Source: Scleropages formosus (lineage: Eukaryota; Chordata; Actinopteri; Osteoglossiformes; Osteoglossidae). Taken from it: 64,000 bases of DNA. The notes beneath the pieces were generated by a model, which saw only the letters and a list, made by a program, of their open reading frames with translations, had not been told where the DNA came from and did not search any database. Shown piece after piece: positions 1 through 10,087 of this stretch; the stretch's first letter is position 1; every line of letters begins with the position of its first letter. A program made the translations under genes and the position numbers. The stretch lies in NCBI RefSeq assembly GCF_900964775.1, contig NC_041807.1:29688013-29752012 (forward strand), given 5' to 3'.

Positions 1-48
1 GGCGGTTCTGAAATTGTGTGTGTGTGTGTTTGTGTGTGTGTGAGTGTG
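1..48 (+). repeat. 3' tail of a (GT)n-ended tRNA-derived SINE (SINE-1), cut by window edge
   Basis: The window opens in the last bases of the SINE called SINE-1 here: the GGCGGTTCTGAAA end followed by a (TG)n run. It mirrors the complete copy at 28160-28392, which sits in the same place inside the LINE of the right arm. The rest of the SINE lies left of the window. Confidence 0.8.
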
Positions 49-2138
49 AGTGTGAGATAGACTTGCATCCTCTGCCTTCCGGTTACGTTTCTTACAGGAA
101 GTCCACCTTCGGGACCAGCGGGACGTGGCCATCTTCTCTGGGGGTTGGAAGAAAGGTAGATCGTGCTGGAGTGTGGGTGGCGTCCGCTCCACAGGTCTCG
201 GCATTCTCTTTGGCGATCAAAGTTTCGGGAAAGTAAGTACATTTGCCGTCGTACAGGGTAGAGTACTAGGAGTGGACACCACCTGCAGGGGACAGTGCAT
301 CCGTGCGATGTGCTTCTACGCTCCGGTAGAAGCCGCATCCCGCATAGCTCTTTTGGAAGAGCTGGCCCCCTTCTGTGCCGGTAATAGACATTTAATAATT
401 GGTGGCGATTTTAATATATATCTGGAGGGTAAAGAGGATGTTGGTATCAAGCATTTGAAGAATTTTATGTCTAGATTTGGTCTTTCTGATGATTTCAGAG
501 TATGCAGCCCCAATCATCCGGGCATTACTTGGTGTAATAGTAGAGGAGCAGAAAGTCGCCTAGATTGTATTTTAGCTTCCGACACTCTTGTTTTTAAACA
601 GTTCCTTCTCTCTCCTTATTGGCCGATGGGGGACCATTTGATGGTTGAGGCTACGGTTTCCACAGAGGCCCCGTTACACGGCCCTGGGTACTGGAATCTA
701 AACATTGATATCTTGAAGGAGAAGGAGTATAGGGACCCTTTTTATCGACATTTTACGGTGTGGCAGGAGTTCAAACCTGTTTCGCATCGGTGGGAAGCCA
801 TCGAAACGAAAGCGCGGACTATTACCAAACAGTATTGTGTCCGTAGGAAAGCTCGATCCTGCAGAGCCCTTCGTAGAGTGGAAAAAAAGTTGGGAAAACT
901 TTATGGCCACCATAATAACGGGAAAGATTTTAATAGTGTCAGAGACACGGGGCTAAAAGCTGAACTGAGGCGATTATATGACCAGCAAGCTAGTGCTCTC
1001 CTCGCAGGAGCCCGAATAAGGGAACTGGAGGAAGACGAAAAATGCTCCTCCTTCTTCTTAAACGAAGTGAGGGAGTCTCTCTGTAATGGGGTTGGCAGCC
1101 AAGTCTCCATCAATGGCTTCCTCTGGGAGTGGGTGCCCCAGCTGAGTGGGGTAAGACAGGGGTGTCCGCCGTCTCCCCTTCTCTACGTTTTGTACGTGGA
1201 GCCACTGGCGGCAGCAATCTGGGCCCACCCGGGAATAGATGGGTTGGGCTGCTCATTCCGGGAGGCAGTGGTAAGGCTGATAAATTGGCCAAGTACGCGG
1301 ACGATACCACCTCGTTTTGTGCTCTGACTGGTCACTCGCCCAAGCGCTGCATGTGACTCACGCGTTCGGGAAGGCCTTGGGTTCGGCGCTCAGCTTCGGG
1401 AAGACAGAGGTAAAGTACTTCGGATTCTGGGGAGTGAGAAAAGATATCTTTCGTGGTCTCTCGCTCTGCAGGGGTCCCTTCAGAGTGCTGGGTGTGAGTT
1501 TCCTTTCAGGAGGAGCGGCCCAGGTCAACTGGGAGGAGCGCTTTGCGACAGATGGACGGAAGATGGGGCTTTGGAAGGCTAGGTTCCTGTCCTTCCTGGG
1601 TAAGATGTTGATTCTGCAAGTCGATGTCCTCCCGACCTTACTTTACTTAGCTCACGTCTACCCCATGCCTCGCAATTTACAGAAAGAATTTGTTAAAGAT
1701 GTGTTTGGTATGCGTGGGGTGGGAAACATGAGTATGTGGGGAGGGAGGTGATGTACCTAGGGAAGGACAGGGGTGGAAGTGGGGGGTCCCTGACTTCTCT
1801 CTGAAATTCGATTGCCTTGGGGAAGAAATTTGGATCCGAACTCAGCCAAAAGGGTTTGACAATAGGATAGAGGATGTAAACCGGCAGTGCCTTCACGAAA
1901 GATTGCCCGTGATGGAAAAGCTTTACGGGGACAGGTTGACCGGACGTCCTGACTGCCCGTGACCCCAGTGTTCAGGTGCGGAAACGATTGAACATGTTTT
2001 TTGGGATTGCGGTTATGCCAGGAAAGTCTGGTCACTGGTCGAGCCCTTGTGCAGGGAGTTAGACGGCGAGATGGCGTTGACTTTTGGTGACATTATGAAG
2101 GGACTGTCCCCCAAGGTGAGTAAAGCAGCCTCTGGGTG
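49..2138 (+). mobile_element. Keno-like (Tx1 clade) LINE, internally deleted left-arm copy
   Basis: This is a non-LTR retrotransposon copy of the family that ends in U2 genes elsewhere in the window. From left to right it holds an APE-type endonuclease domain, a short RT piece (GVRQGCP, then YADDTTSF), the post-RT region with KTEVKYFGFWG, and part of the C-terminal CCHC-like region. RT motifs between the endonuclease and GVRQGCP are missing, so this is an internally deleted copy. The 3' end is gone: LINE sequence stops near 2138 and runs straight into a SINE tail, whereas the right-arm twin still has about 0.55 kb of LINE 3' UTR there. It is the mirror image of 26087-28160. Confidence 0.85.
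125..1310 (+). pseudogene. LINE endonuclease / RT remnant ORF
   Basis: A 400-codon reading frame covers most of an exonuclease-endonuclease-phosphatase (APE-like) domain. GGDFNIYL (about residues 92-99), SRLDCILASD and GDHLMVEA are the expected catalytic-core motifs. After a basic linker the frame jumps directly to SQVSINGFLWEW and SGVRQGCPPSPLLYVLY, the RT palm motif, so roughly RT motifs 1-3 are deleted. The true N-terminus lies upstream, across the SINE insertion (MADFKILALNVRGLKN is visible in the right-arm twin near 28440-28470). The first ATG used here is internal to the domain. The frame then drifts, and the YADD motif and the region after it continue in other frames (about 1260-1751). 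Confidence 0.8.
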
Positions 2139-2139
2139 A

Positions 2140-2304
2140 CAGAGAGAGTGTGTTCCACTGATGTATGGATGAGTTTGTAAGTAGTGTATCTAGCAGTGTA
2201 AGTCACCTTGATGAATTAGGTGTGTGGACTGATAACACTACATGAAGTTCAGTGGAAGTCGCTTTGGAGAAAGTCATCTGCTAAATAAATGTAAATGTAT
2301 TAGT
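2140..2304 (+). repeat. 3' part of a V-type SINE
   Basis: The stretch contains the run GCAGTGTAAGTCACC, then GTCGCTTTGGAGAAAGTCAT and CTAAATAAATGTAAATG. These match the 3' region of the SINE at 2754-3105. Only the tail is present, fused to LINE sequence on its left. Confidence 0.6.
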
Positions 2305-2381
2305 AAGGGAAGAAATAAAAATTCCTGTAGGCAACATACCTGTTTTCTTTCTTGTCACATGTTTTCTGCTGTTGTACAGAG

Positions 2382-2477
2382 ATTTCCTGGATGTACTGCA
2401 ATACCGCATGCGAAGGAGACAGATCAAGTTTTTGTTCCAAAAAAAAAATTCTATTTAACACATGGTTCTCAGATATA
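2382..2477 (-). pseudogene. Degenerate U2 snRNA fragment (left arm)
   Basis: The reverse complement aligns with U2 from about nucleotide 70 to 178. The loop preceding the Sm site, TTAAAT, GGAACA, the GGTATTGCAGTA of stem IV and TCCAGGAA are all recognisable, with many substitutions and an expanded T run at the Sm site. It cannot encode a working snRNA. The mirror copy is at 25196-25290. Confidence 0.65.
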
Positions 2478-2753
2478 CCAATGAGTAACCAGGTGTATCA
2501 AACACACAGAACACACCACCGCTGACAGTGTTGATGCTGAGGGCCACCCTACTACCAGAAAGGTATTTTACATCATTTCACTCCAGGCCGGTGTATCACC
2601 TCACAAGGTCTTTTCTCGGCCCACCAAGTTCAAGCATCAAGAGGCTAAATTGGGGAAAAGAATCCCTTCCTTCGGACCATACTTTGACTTTAGCGACAGA
2701 AAAAAAAATTTGATGACGGCTAAGAGGCACCATTTCAACTATTTTGGTTTCAT

Positions 2754-3105
2754 AGGGGCGGCATGGTGGCAGGGTGAGTAAAGCTGCTGTCTCACAGTGA
2801 CTGGGGTGACATGAGTTCGATCCCTGCTCAATCTGCGTGGAGTTTGCATGTTCTCCCCATATCCGTGTGGATTTCCTGCAGGTGCTCCTGTTTCCTCCCG
2901 GAGTCAGAAGTCATGCTGTTTAGTTAGATTGATCACCCGTAGTCGATAAGAAAGACTGTTTTTCAGTGACGTATGGACCCGGTGTTAGTGTATGTAGCAC
3001 TGTGCTGTAAGTCACCTTTGGTGAATAAGGTGTAGCCTGGTAAGACCGCATAGCGTTCATTCGAAGTTGCTGTGGAGAAAATAACCTCCTAAATAAATGA
3101 ACGGA
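2754..3105 (+). repeat. V-type tRNA-derived SINE
   Basis: The element has a GGGGCGGCATGGTGGC head and a tRNA-like B box (GTTCGATCCC). Its conserved central block (GTGGAGTTTGCATGTTCTCC, then CCTGTTTCCTCCCGGAG) is typical of V-SINE-superfamily elements in fish. The tail contains TAAGTCACCTTTGGTGAATA and ends CTAAATAAATGAA. Mirror copies are at 24566-24920 and 44666-45029. Confidence 0.75.
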
Positions 3106-3275
3106 AACATCCCACTGACGTCTTGCCGTGTTCCCATTAGCAAGGGCGCTACTGTCACCTTGCAGTAGGTTTATGAAACTCGCCAGTGCGCCTTTGTGCT
3201 GCGGTGACACTATCCGTACAGTCGTGTAAAAAGGTTCGTTACTGAGTAGTCTGAGAGCAAAGTGTGGAAGAAATA

Positions 3276-4508
3276 CACTCACTGGCCACTTTATTAGGTA
3301 CACCTTGCAAGTACCACCTTGGACCCCCCCCCCCCCTTTTGCCTTCAGAACTGCCTCAATTCTTTCTGGCATACAGTAGATTCAACACGGTGCTGGAAAC
3401 ATTCCTCAGAGATTTTGGCCCATCCTGACATGATAGCATCACGCAGTCGCTGCGGATTTCTCGGCTGCACATCTATGATGCGAATCTCCCGTTCCACCAC
3501 ATCCCAAAGGTGCTCTACTGAATTGAGATCTGGTCACTGTGGAGGCCATTTGAGTATAGTGAACTCATTGTCATGTTCAAGGAACCAGTTTGAGATGATT
3601 TGAGCTTTGTGACACGGCGCGTTATCCTGCCGGAAGTAGCCATCAGAAGATGGGTACACTGTGGTCATAAAGGGATGGACATGGTCAGCAACAATACTCA
3701 GGCAGGCTGTGGCGTTTAAACGATGCTCAGTTGGTACTAAGGGGCCCAAAGCGTGCCAAGAAAATATCCCCCACACCGTTACACCACCACCACCATCCTG
3801 AACCGTTGATACGAGGCAGGACGGATCCATGCTTTCATGTCGTTTATGCCAAATTCTGACCCTACCATCTGAATGTCGCAGCAGAAATCGAGACTCATCA
3901 GACCAGGCAACGTTTTACCAATCTTCTATCGTCCAATTTTGGTGAGCCCGCACAAACTGCAGCCTCAGTTTCCTGTTCTCAGCTGACAGGAGTGGCACCT
4001 GGTGTGGTCTTCTGCTGCTGTAGCCCATCTGCTTCAGGGTTCGACGTTTTGTGCTTTTAGAGATGCTCTTCTGCATACCTCGGTTGTAACGAGTGGTTAC
4101 GTGAGTTACTGTTGCCTTTCTATCGGCTCGAACCCGTCTGGCCATTCTCCTCTGATCTCTGGCGTCAACAAGGCATTTTCGCCCACAGAACTGCCGCTCA
4201 CTGGATATTTTCTCTTTTTCTGACCATTCTCAGTAAACCCTAGGGATGGTCGTGCGTGAAAATTCCAGTAGCTCAGCAGTTCCTGAAATACTCAGACGGG
4301 CCCGTCTGGCAGCAAGAACCACGCCACGTTCAAAGTGACTTAAATCACGTTTCTTCCCCATTCTGATGCTCAGTCTGAACTTGAGCAGGTTGTCTAGACC
4401 ATGTCCACATGCCTAAATGCATCGAGACGCTGCCATGCGATGGGCTGATCAGATACTTGCGTTAATGAGCGGTCGAACAGGTGTACCTAATAAAGTGGCC
4501 GGCGAGCG
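3276..4508 (-). mobile_element. Tc1/mariner-like transposon A (left arm, longest copy)
   Basis: Terminal inverted repeats begin CACTCACTGGCCACTTTAT and include GGTACACC; both ends abut TA dinucleotides, as expected for Tc1 insertion. The transposase reads on the minus strand. The N-terminal HTH part (MARRVRADRKATVTHVTTRY) ends in a stop after NWTIEDW. The catalytic part has WSDESRFLLRH (first Asp), FRQDNAPCH (second Asp) and PDLN..VEHLWD (Glu), so the DD34E triad is visible. In-frame stops after IEDW and at WPPQ*PDL leave it dead. Near the TIR on the right it keeps about 130 bp (about 4178-4309) that both right-arm copies have lost. A poly-C run sits near 3326. Confidence 0.9.
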
Positions 4509-4989
4509 TATATTGGCTACTGACATCACCGTCACTGATTTTAAAAGTTAACAGTACGTAACATATTCCTGGGAATGAAGACTAGAAATCATCAGGTCCT
4601 GTAAGTATCTGGGTATTTCAGTGGATGGCTTCTGCTGTTCTCTGGGTCCGTTATCGTAAGCATTTCGTTTCTTTCCGTACGTACAGGTTTCTTCAAGAAT
4701 ATTATTTGTTACTTAGTTGATGCTTTTATGTCTGACGGCATTCTTACGGCAATCTACCCACTTATGAGCCTTAGCACATTTACTGGGACAATTCGGGGAA
4801 AGTACTGCGCTTACAGGTACTGCAAGAGCAGCAGAAAGTGGGGCTTGATCCAGTGACCGCGTGGTTACAAGTTGACGCCACTCTGTGTAACACTATCTAT
4901 ATTGGGAGAGGGAGAGGGAGAGGGGGGCTACATGCTCACTGCTTTTCTCGCATCTTATCGTCCACCTCAAATACATACACTGGAGTACA
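4509..4989. other. Non-coding arm DNA with a large-deletion scar
   Basis: I see no gene here. At about 4587 the sequence passes directly from GAAGACTAGAAAT to CATCAGGTCCTG. In the right arm these flanks are about 1.34 kb apart (21877-23217) and enclose a MITE. At 4701-4712 lies the unoccupied target site (ATTATTTGTTAC) of the SINE found at 21528-21756. Confidence 0.7.
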
Positions 4990-5185
4990 GGTCTCAGCCG
5001 ACAGTAGAGCAGCTGGAGCTGCTACTTTGGATCCGAAGGTGCCCGGTTCGAATGTCACCCTCGAACAAGATACTTCACCTAGGCTGCTCAAATAAAAAAA
5101 ATACCCAGCTGTATAAGTGGATAATTGCAGGTAACCTAACGTTACAAGTCGCTTCGCAGTAAAGCGTCACATAAATCAATATACG
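4990..5185 (+). repeat. tRNA-derived SINE-2 (left arm)
   Basis: The tRNA-like head has the B box GGTTCGAATGTC. It is followed by a body with ACAAGATACTTCACC and ACCCAGCTGTATAAGTGG, then a tail with AAGTCGCTTCGCAGTAAAGC. The same body appears at 45370, 61775 and 61975, so this is a second SINE family distinct from SINE-1. Confidence 0.65.
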
Positions 5186-5211
5186 TGAATACGCTTATAC
5201 AATTATGCACG

Positions 5212-6758
5212 CGGTGCTGCGGAAAAAGTATTCGACCCCATCCTGATCTCTTCTGTTTCATACTAAATTGTTTCAGAAATTAAAACAAAATCTAACATAA
5301 AACAAAGGCAACCTGAACAAACCAGCTGGGCCTGCGTGAAAATGTATTTGCCCCCCTAGTAGATTTCCCTAAATCTATGAAACTGCATTCATAATGGGGT
5401 TCAGTTGGACTAGACGCAAGCAGGCCCGATTACCGCCAGCCCCGTTCAGTCAAATCAACACTTAAATAGAACTTTTTCAACAGCATGAAGTCGGTTAAAA
5501 GGTCTTACACAGTAACACACTATGCCAAAGTTGAAAGAAACTCCAGAAACGATGAGGAAGAAGGTGATTGAAACACCTCGGTCTGGGAAGGGTTACGACG
5601 CTATTTCAAAGGCTCTGGGACTCCAAAGAACCACAGTGAGAGCCATTATCTTCAAATGGAAATAACTTGGCACAGTAGCGAACCTTCCCACAAGTGGCCG
5701 ACCTTCCAAAATTCCACCAAGAGCACAGCGACGACTCATCCAGGAAGTCACGAAAGAGCCGAGGACAACATCGAAGGAACTACAGGCCTCTCTTGCATCA
5801 ATGAAGGTCACTGTTCATGACTCCACTATCAGAAAGACACTGGGCAAAAATGATATCCGTGGAAGAGCGGCGAGGCAATAACCACCGCTAAGCGAGAAGA
5901 ACGTTAAGGCTCGTCCGAATTTTGCCGAAACACACCCGGATGATCCTCAAACCTTTCGGGAGAATGTTGCGTGGACTAATGAGTCGAAAGTGGAACTGTT
6001 CGGAAGACAGAGGTCCCGTTACATCTGGCGTAAACCAAACACCGAATTCCACAAAAATAAGCAGCATACCTACGGTCAAGCACGGTGGTGGCAGCGTGAT
6101 GGTGTGGGGATGCTTTGCTGCTTCAGGGGCTGGGAACCTTGCAATAATTGAGGGAAATATGAATTCCGCTCTCTATACCAGAAAATCCTAAAGGAGAATG
6201 TCTGGTTTTCGGTCCGTAAATTGAAACTCAAGCGCGACTGGATTATGCAGCAAGACAATGATCCAAAGCATATGAGTAAGTGCATCTCTGAATGGCTCAA
6301 AAAAGGCAAAATTAAAGTTCTGGAGTGGCCTAGTCAAAGTCCTGACTTGAACCCAATTGAGATGCTGTGGCAGGACCTTCAATGGGCAGCTCAAGCTCGA
6401 AAACCCTCCAGCGTGGCCGAACTAATGCAGTTCTGCAAAAAAGAGTGGGCCAAAATTCCACCGCAGCGCTGTGAAAGACTGATCTCCAGTTATCGGCAGC
6501 GTTGGGTTGCACTTGCTGCCGCTAAAGGTGCCACAACCAGATTTTAAGGGGGAAAAAATCACTTTTTCACATGGGTGATAGGTGTTGGATAGCTTTTTGC
6601 CTCAATAAAAAAAATAAAAAAAATTCAAAATTGAATTATGTGTTTATTCAGGTTCCCTTTGTTTTACGCTGTATTTCGTTTGAAGATCTAAAAGTATTTA
6701 GTATGCGATATACAGGAAAACAGAAGAAATCAGGATGGGGCAAATACTTTCTTCAGTG
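5212..6758 (+). mobile_element. Tc1-like transposon B (left arm)
   Basis: The ends carry the TIR core AAAAAGTATT...GACCCC and its inverse GGGGCAAATACTTTCTTC, with TA at the right end. The transposase reads plus from ATG 5522 to the stop at 6547. Its parts, in order, are the paired-like N-terminus with KGYDAISKALGLQRTTV, the GRPSKIPPRAQRRL linker, NESKVELFGRQR, GGGSVMVWGC, QQDNDPKH and SPDLNPIEMLW. The second Asp and the Glu of DD34E are kept. The first catalytic Asp, normally in WTDE or WSDE, reads Asn (WTNES) in all copies here. In-frame stops (for example in FKWK*LG and in ARQ*PP) and frame breaks also make it inactive. Confidence 0.9.
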
Positions 6759-6902
6759 TATACACACACACACACAGTAATAGAAATTATTTGCCAACAA
6801 TTGTAAACATTTCCAGAAAGAAAAACAGACTTGTAACCCTGCTCTTAAAATAAACCTGTAGCGCGAAGGAGGATGCTCAAGATTTTGGAGAAAAAAAATT
6901 AA

Positions 6903-6920
6903 ATTTGATTTAAATCAAAT
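6903..6920. repeat. 18-bp perfect palindrome flanked by A and T runs
   Basis: ATTTGATTTAAATCAAAT is a perfect palindrome. An A8 run lies on its left and a T run on its right, so the whole 50-bp stretch could fold as a hairpin. The mirror copies are near 19310-19330 and 39650-39670. Confidence 0.6.
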
Positions 6921-6959
6921 CAGATTTTTTTTTTCTTCAAAAAAATACCAAGCCTGCCA

Positions 6960-7499
6960 CACAAGCCACCGCAGTCCATCCGACGTCAACTAACACATCT
7001 GGATAGGAAGAATACGGAAGCAAAAAGTACACTTATCGACTCTGTTGCGGCACTCGATACTATCGTCCCCCAGGGCACGAGTGTCGAAGCAACACGCCTC
7101 GCCTGAACGCCACCTTTTCCACGGGGGTTCCGGGCCCACCGACCGACAGACCTCCCGCACTCCACGCGTCATTCGGGCTGCGTGTCCGCGCACTGCTATA
7201 TAGCCCGGGTACCCAGGACCGCGTAGCCAAGCGTAACATCAGTACCAAGCTGGCTGAAGAGAGCACAGTCGAGGGCCTGATCTCCGCTAACGGTGAGACA
7301 GTCTACAGGGGGCAAGAAGAAGTGCGGCAGCTCGAAAACTGCTGTGCAACCAAGTACAGCATTGAATGCGAGCGAGCGAGAGAGAACGAGCGAGGCACCA
7401 GACATAATAAATAGATGCGGAAAAGTCTACAGCCAAGTAGGCTTTACATGACTGAACTCGGCGACAAGTTCATTGCGAAGTCTTATTTTCCACCGCCTC
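6960..7499 (-). other. 3'-flanking DNA of the interrupted U2 locus (left arm)
   Basis: This is GC-richer single-copy-like DNA lying directly downstream, in U2 sense, of the U2 fragment at 7500-7646. It is repeated at 18735-19290 and 39070-39625. It does not match the flank of the intact U2 genes, so the interrupted U2 belongs to a different locus type. A TATATAGC motif occurs near 7196. I see no convincing gene. Confidence 0.5.
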
Positions 7500-7646
7500 C
7501 GTTCCTGGAGATACTGCAACACCAGGTCGATGCGCGGAGTGGACGGCGCAAGCCCCTATTCCATCTCCCTGTTCCAAAAATCCATTTAATATATAATATG
7601 GTCCCCAGATAGGGGACGTATCAGATATTAAAGTGATAAGAACAGA
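7500..7646 (-). pseudogene. U2 snRNA 3' fragment at LINE junction (left arm)
   Basis: The reverse complement starts TCTGTTCTTATCACTTTAAT at U2 nucleotide about 39 and runs through the Sm site (GGATTTTTGG) and stems III-IV to CCAGGAACGG. Nucleotides 1-38, which include the branch-site-pairing GTAGTA, are missing because a LINE poly(A) tail begins exactly there. The 3' half is better conserved than an old pseudogene would be. It carries variants shared with 18592-18734 (CCGCGCATCG, GGTGTTGCAG) and a private insertion before the Sm site. It is not functional as U2. Confidence 0.9.
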
Positions 7647-9687
7647 TTTTTTTTTTTTTTTTTCAAACTTTATTTAGTAAAGTTATCAATAATACACAAC
7701 CAAACAACACATTAAAATCCACAATCCAACAAACCCAATACCATTTTCCTACAGTTGGTCAACAAAAGTTGCTAAGCAACCATTACATAAAACACATTAT
7801 CAAAGCAAAGTCTTTCCCATGACAATTCCTTTCTGACATCAAGAAATACAACTGACCCGTGTCTTCCCCACATCAACATACCCAGAAAGACTGTCTCCCA
7901 GTAGCAGCTCAGCTGAAGTCATCATCTTAATACATGCTTCCTTCATACCACATAAAATACTTCTAAATCACAGCAGAAAACTTGATCATATCCCTAAAAC
8001 CAAACAAATAAATACAAAACAGACATACACGTAAATAATCAATATAAAACTCAGTGCACAAAATCACATAGTAAAACAAAGCCATTAAAATCTATAAGTA
8101 ATACTTATACAAATAACCTATATAAGTTAAAAGTGTTAGTTAAAAGTGCACAAACCCAAACCACTAAAATCTGTGAATAAATATTGCACAACTAAAAAAA
8201 AAAACCACACAAACAAATATAAAAAATAAATATACAAAGGGGTAAGATACAAGAAAGTACAATATGTTTTAAAAGAATGCAGTTCCATAAAGCAAACATC
8301 CATCCTCAGGGCTTCAAACACATTTATCCACGAGGTCTTTCCATCTGTCTTTTGCCTCGTGGTAGCCCCAGGCAATCCGATCCCGCTTTATTCTGAACTT
8401 CAGTTCAGCTCGAATCTTCAAAAAGACACCGTAAGCTCCCATTTTCAACCCCTTTCGGACAAGGTTAATACGTGCATTCCACAGTTCTTTCTTTGTCAAA
8501 CTCACAATCAACCAAATCCTACCAGAGGTTGCCTTACTTGCCTTGGGGGACAGTCCCTTCATGATATTATCAAAGGTCAATGCTATCTCGCCGTCTAACT
8601 CTCTGCACAAGGGCTCAACCAAAGACCAGACCGTCCCGGCATAACCGCAATCCCAGAAAACGTGCTTAATCGTTTCCGCACCCAAACACTGGGGTCGCGG
8701 GCAGTCGGGACGTCCGGTCAACCCGTACCTGTAAAGTTTTTCCATCACGGGTAATCTATCGTGAAGACACTGCCAGTTTAAGTCCTGCAGCCTATTGTCA
8801 AGCCCTTTTGGCTGAATTCGGGCCCAAATATCTTCCCCAAGGCCTAACATCACTCGCGTTCCCCTCCCCTCCAACAAGGCATTATATAACACCCTGTGCT
8901 TGAGGAGGGTATTTGCGTCAGTGTCTCTCGGAATGATCTTGCTCCATTTCACCATCTGTTTGTAGTGATCCGGCAGAGACTCGGCCTTTGGTCCAGCATT
9001 GGACCACGAATTCACCAAATGGCGCAATGAGAAAGACAGCCAGAGGCGAATAAAATGTTGGTGCGGGTGCTCCAGGGGAGCTGCCAGACGGGAACAGTGC
9101 TGCGCAAAAAAAAGGCAATCAAATTTTAGGGGGAAATCAGGAACTCCCCTTCCACCCCTGTCCCTCCCTAGATACATCACCTCCCTCCTCACAAACTCAT
9201 GCCTTCCACCCCATACCAAGCCGAACACATCTTTCACAAATCCTTTCCTTAAATTGCGAGGCATGGGGTAGACATGAGCCAAGTAAAGTAAGGTCGGGAG
9301 GACATCAACTTTCAAAATCAATGTTTTACCCAGGAAGGACAGGGACCTTGCCTTCCACAACCCCATCTTCCGTCTAGCTATTGTGAGACGCTCCTCCCAG
9401 TTGACCCGGGCTGCTCCTTTCGAGAGAAAACTTACACCCAGCACTCTGAGGGGACCTCTACAGAGCGAAAGGCCACCAAAAGTGTCTTCTCGCGCTCCCC
9501 AGAATCCAAAGTACTTTACCTCCGTCTTCCCGAGGTTGAGCGCCGAACCCGAGGCCCTACCGAACGCCTGAGTCAGGCGCAGTGCCTGGGCGAGCGAGCG
9601 GTCAGAGCACACAAACAGGACTGTGTCATCTGCATACTGGGCCAACTTAACAGTCCTGCCACCACCTCCTGGAATGTGCAACCCATC
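7647..9687 (-). mobile_element. Keno-like LINE, 5'-truncated, 3' end inserted in U2
   Basis: In minus-strand sense this holds the RT YADD motif, the post-RT region, the C-terminal CCHC-like region, a 3' UTR of about 0.66 kb (8313-7664) and a poly(A) tail at 7663-7647. The tail passes directly into U2 sequence at nucleotide about 39. The left end in LINE sense (9687) is an abrupt truncation at IPGGGGRTV. Beyond it lies the start of the duplicated unit. It is longer and clearly diverged from the LINE piece at 17902-18591, which ends at the same U2 position, so the two look like separate insertions. The pattern matches the known U2 specificity of Keno elements of the Tx1 clade. Confidence 0.85.
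8314..9687 (-). pseudogene. LINE RT / C-terminal ORF, truncated
   Basis: About 457 intact codons. YADDTVLFVCSD (RT motif 5) is near the start, then SALNLGKTEVKYFGFWG and LGVSFLSKGAARVNWEER. The C-terminal part has the Tx1/L1-type zinc-finger-like run CPRPQCLGAETIKHVFWDC (CX3C...HX4C spacing visible). The ORF ends KDLVDKCV with a stop at 8314. Because it is open over 1.37 kb it is the least damaged copy of this family in the window. It lacks the endonuclease and most of the RT fingers, so it cannot act alone. The first residues (MASSKPTPNS) are read from flanking unit DNA, not LINE. Confidence 0.85.
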
Positions 9688-9830
9688 TCTTGAGTTGGGC
9701 GTCGGTTTGGAAGAAGCCACCTACCTAATGAATAAATGTGAATGTGAAGGGACACATAATGGAAAGCAGACAAGGGGAACAAAGGGAGACAAGAAATTGA
9801 CTTTGAGTATGAAAACCGTTGCTTAGCCAT
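9688..9830 (+). repeat. Short inverted relative of 12820-13290
   Basis: The start of the unit (GAGTTGGGCGTCGGTTTGG, then AAGCCACCTACC) is a diverged reverse-complement match to the GGCGGCTTCCTCCAGATGGA and CGCCCAACTC stretch near 12940-12970. In copy 2 the match continues leftwards to about 29750, so unit 1 keeps only part of the inverted relative. Confidence 0.6.
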
Positions 9831-10087
9831 TCATAAAAGCATCCCTGAAAGAAGGAGCACGGGATTGGCAGCAGAGTTTAAAGCAGCCCCTGACTGAGCA
9901 CGGGGAATACCATCTATGCCAGGTGTATTCTTCTTTGATAACGCTTTTAATCCCGTTGCTGAAAGAAAGTGTTCGAATTGAACAGATTGTTCCTCTTGCA
10001 GAACTCGATCAAACGTTCTCTTGCCTCGCTCCTGTTTGTCAAATCCGTTTTCTCCAACCACTTGGCCTTCTTCATTTCCTCTGACCT
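9831..10087. other. Unassigned unit DNA
   Basis: No gene or element is recognised. A short open frame on the minus strand has no features I know. Confidence 0.5.

Larger units (their letters stand above)
1..7646 (-). repeat. Left arm of a large inverted repeat
   Basis: Read in reverse complement, this stretch matches 18592-28206 element by element: LINE, U2 pseudogene, V-type SINE, Tc1-like element, SINE-2, second Tc1-like element, then the U2 fragment. Blocks compared by eye are about 95-99% identical. The arms differ by large indels. The left arm lacks about 0.55 kb near 2139 (compare 25536-26086) and about 1.34 kb near 4587 (compare 21877-23217), and lacks the SINE at 21528. It keeps about 130 bp of the Tc1 element that the right arm has lost. 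The arm runs off the window on the left. Confidence 0.9.

Noticed and set aside
8314-9687. The 468-codon open frame as a host gene
   Set aside because: YADD, post-RT and CCHC-like motifs mark it as a LINE fragment, and its first residues come from unrelated flanking DNA.
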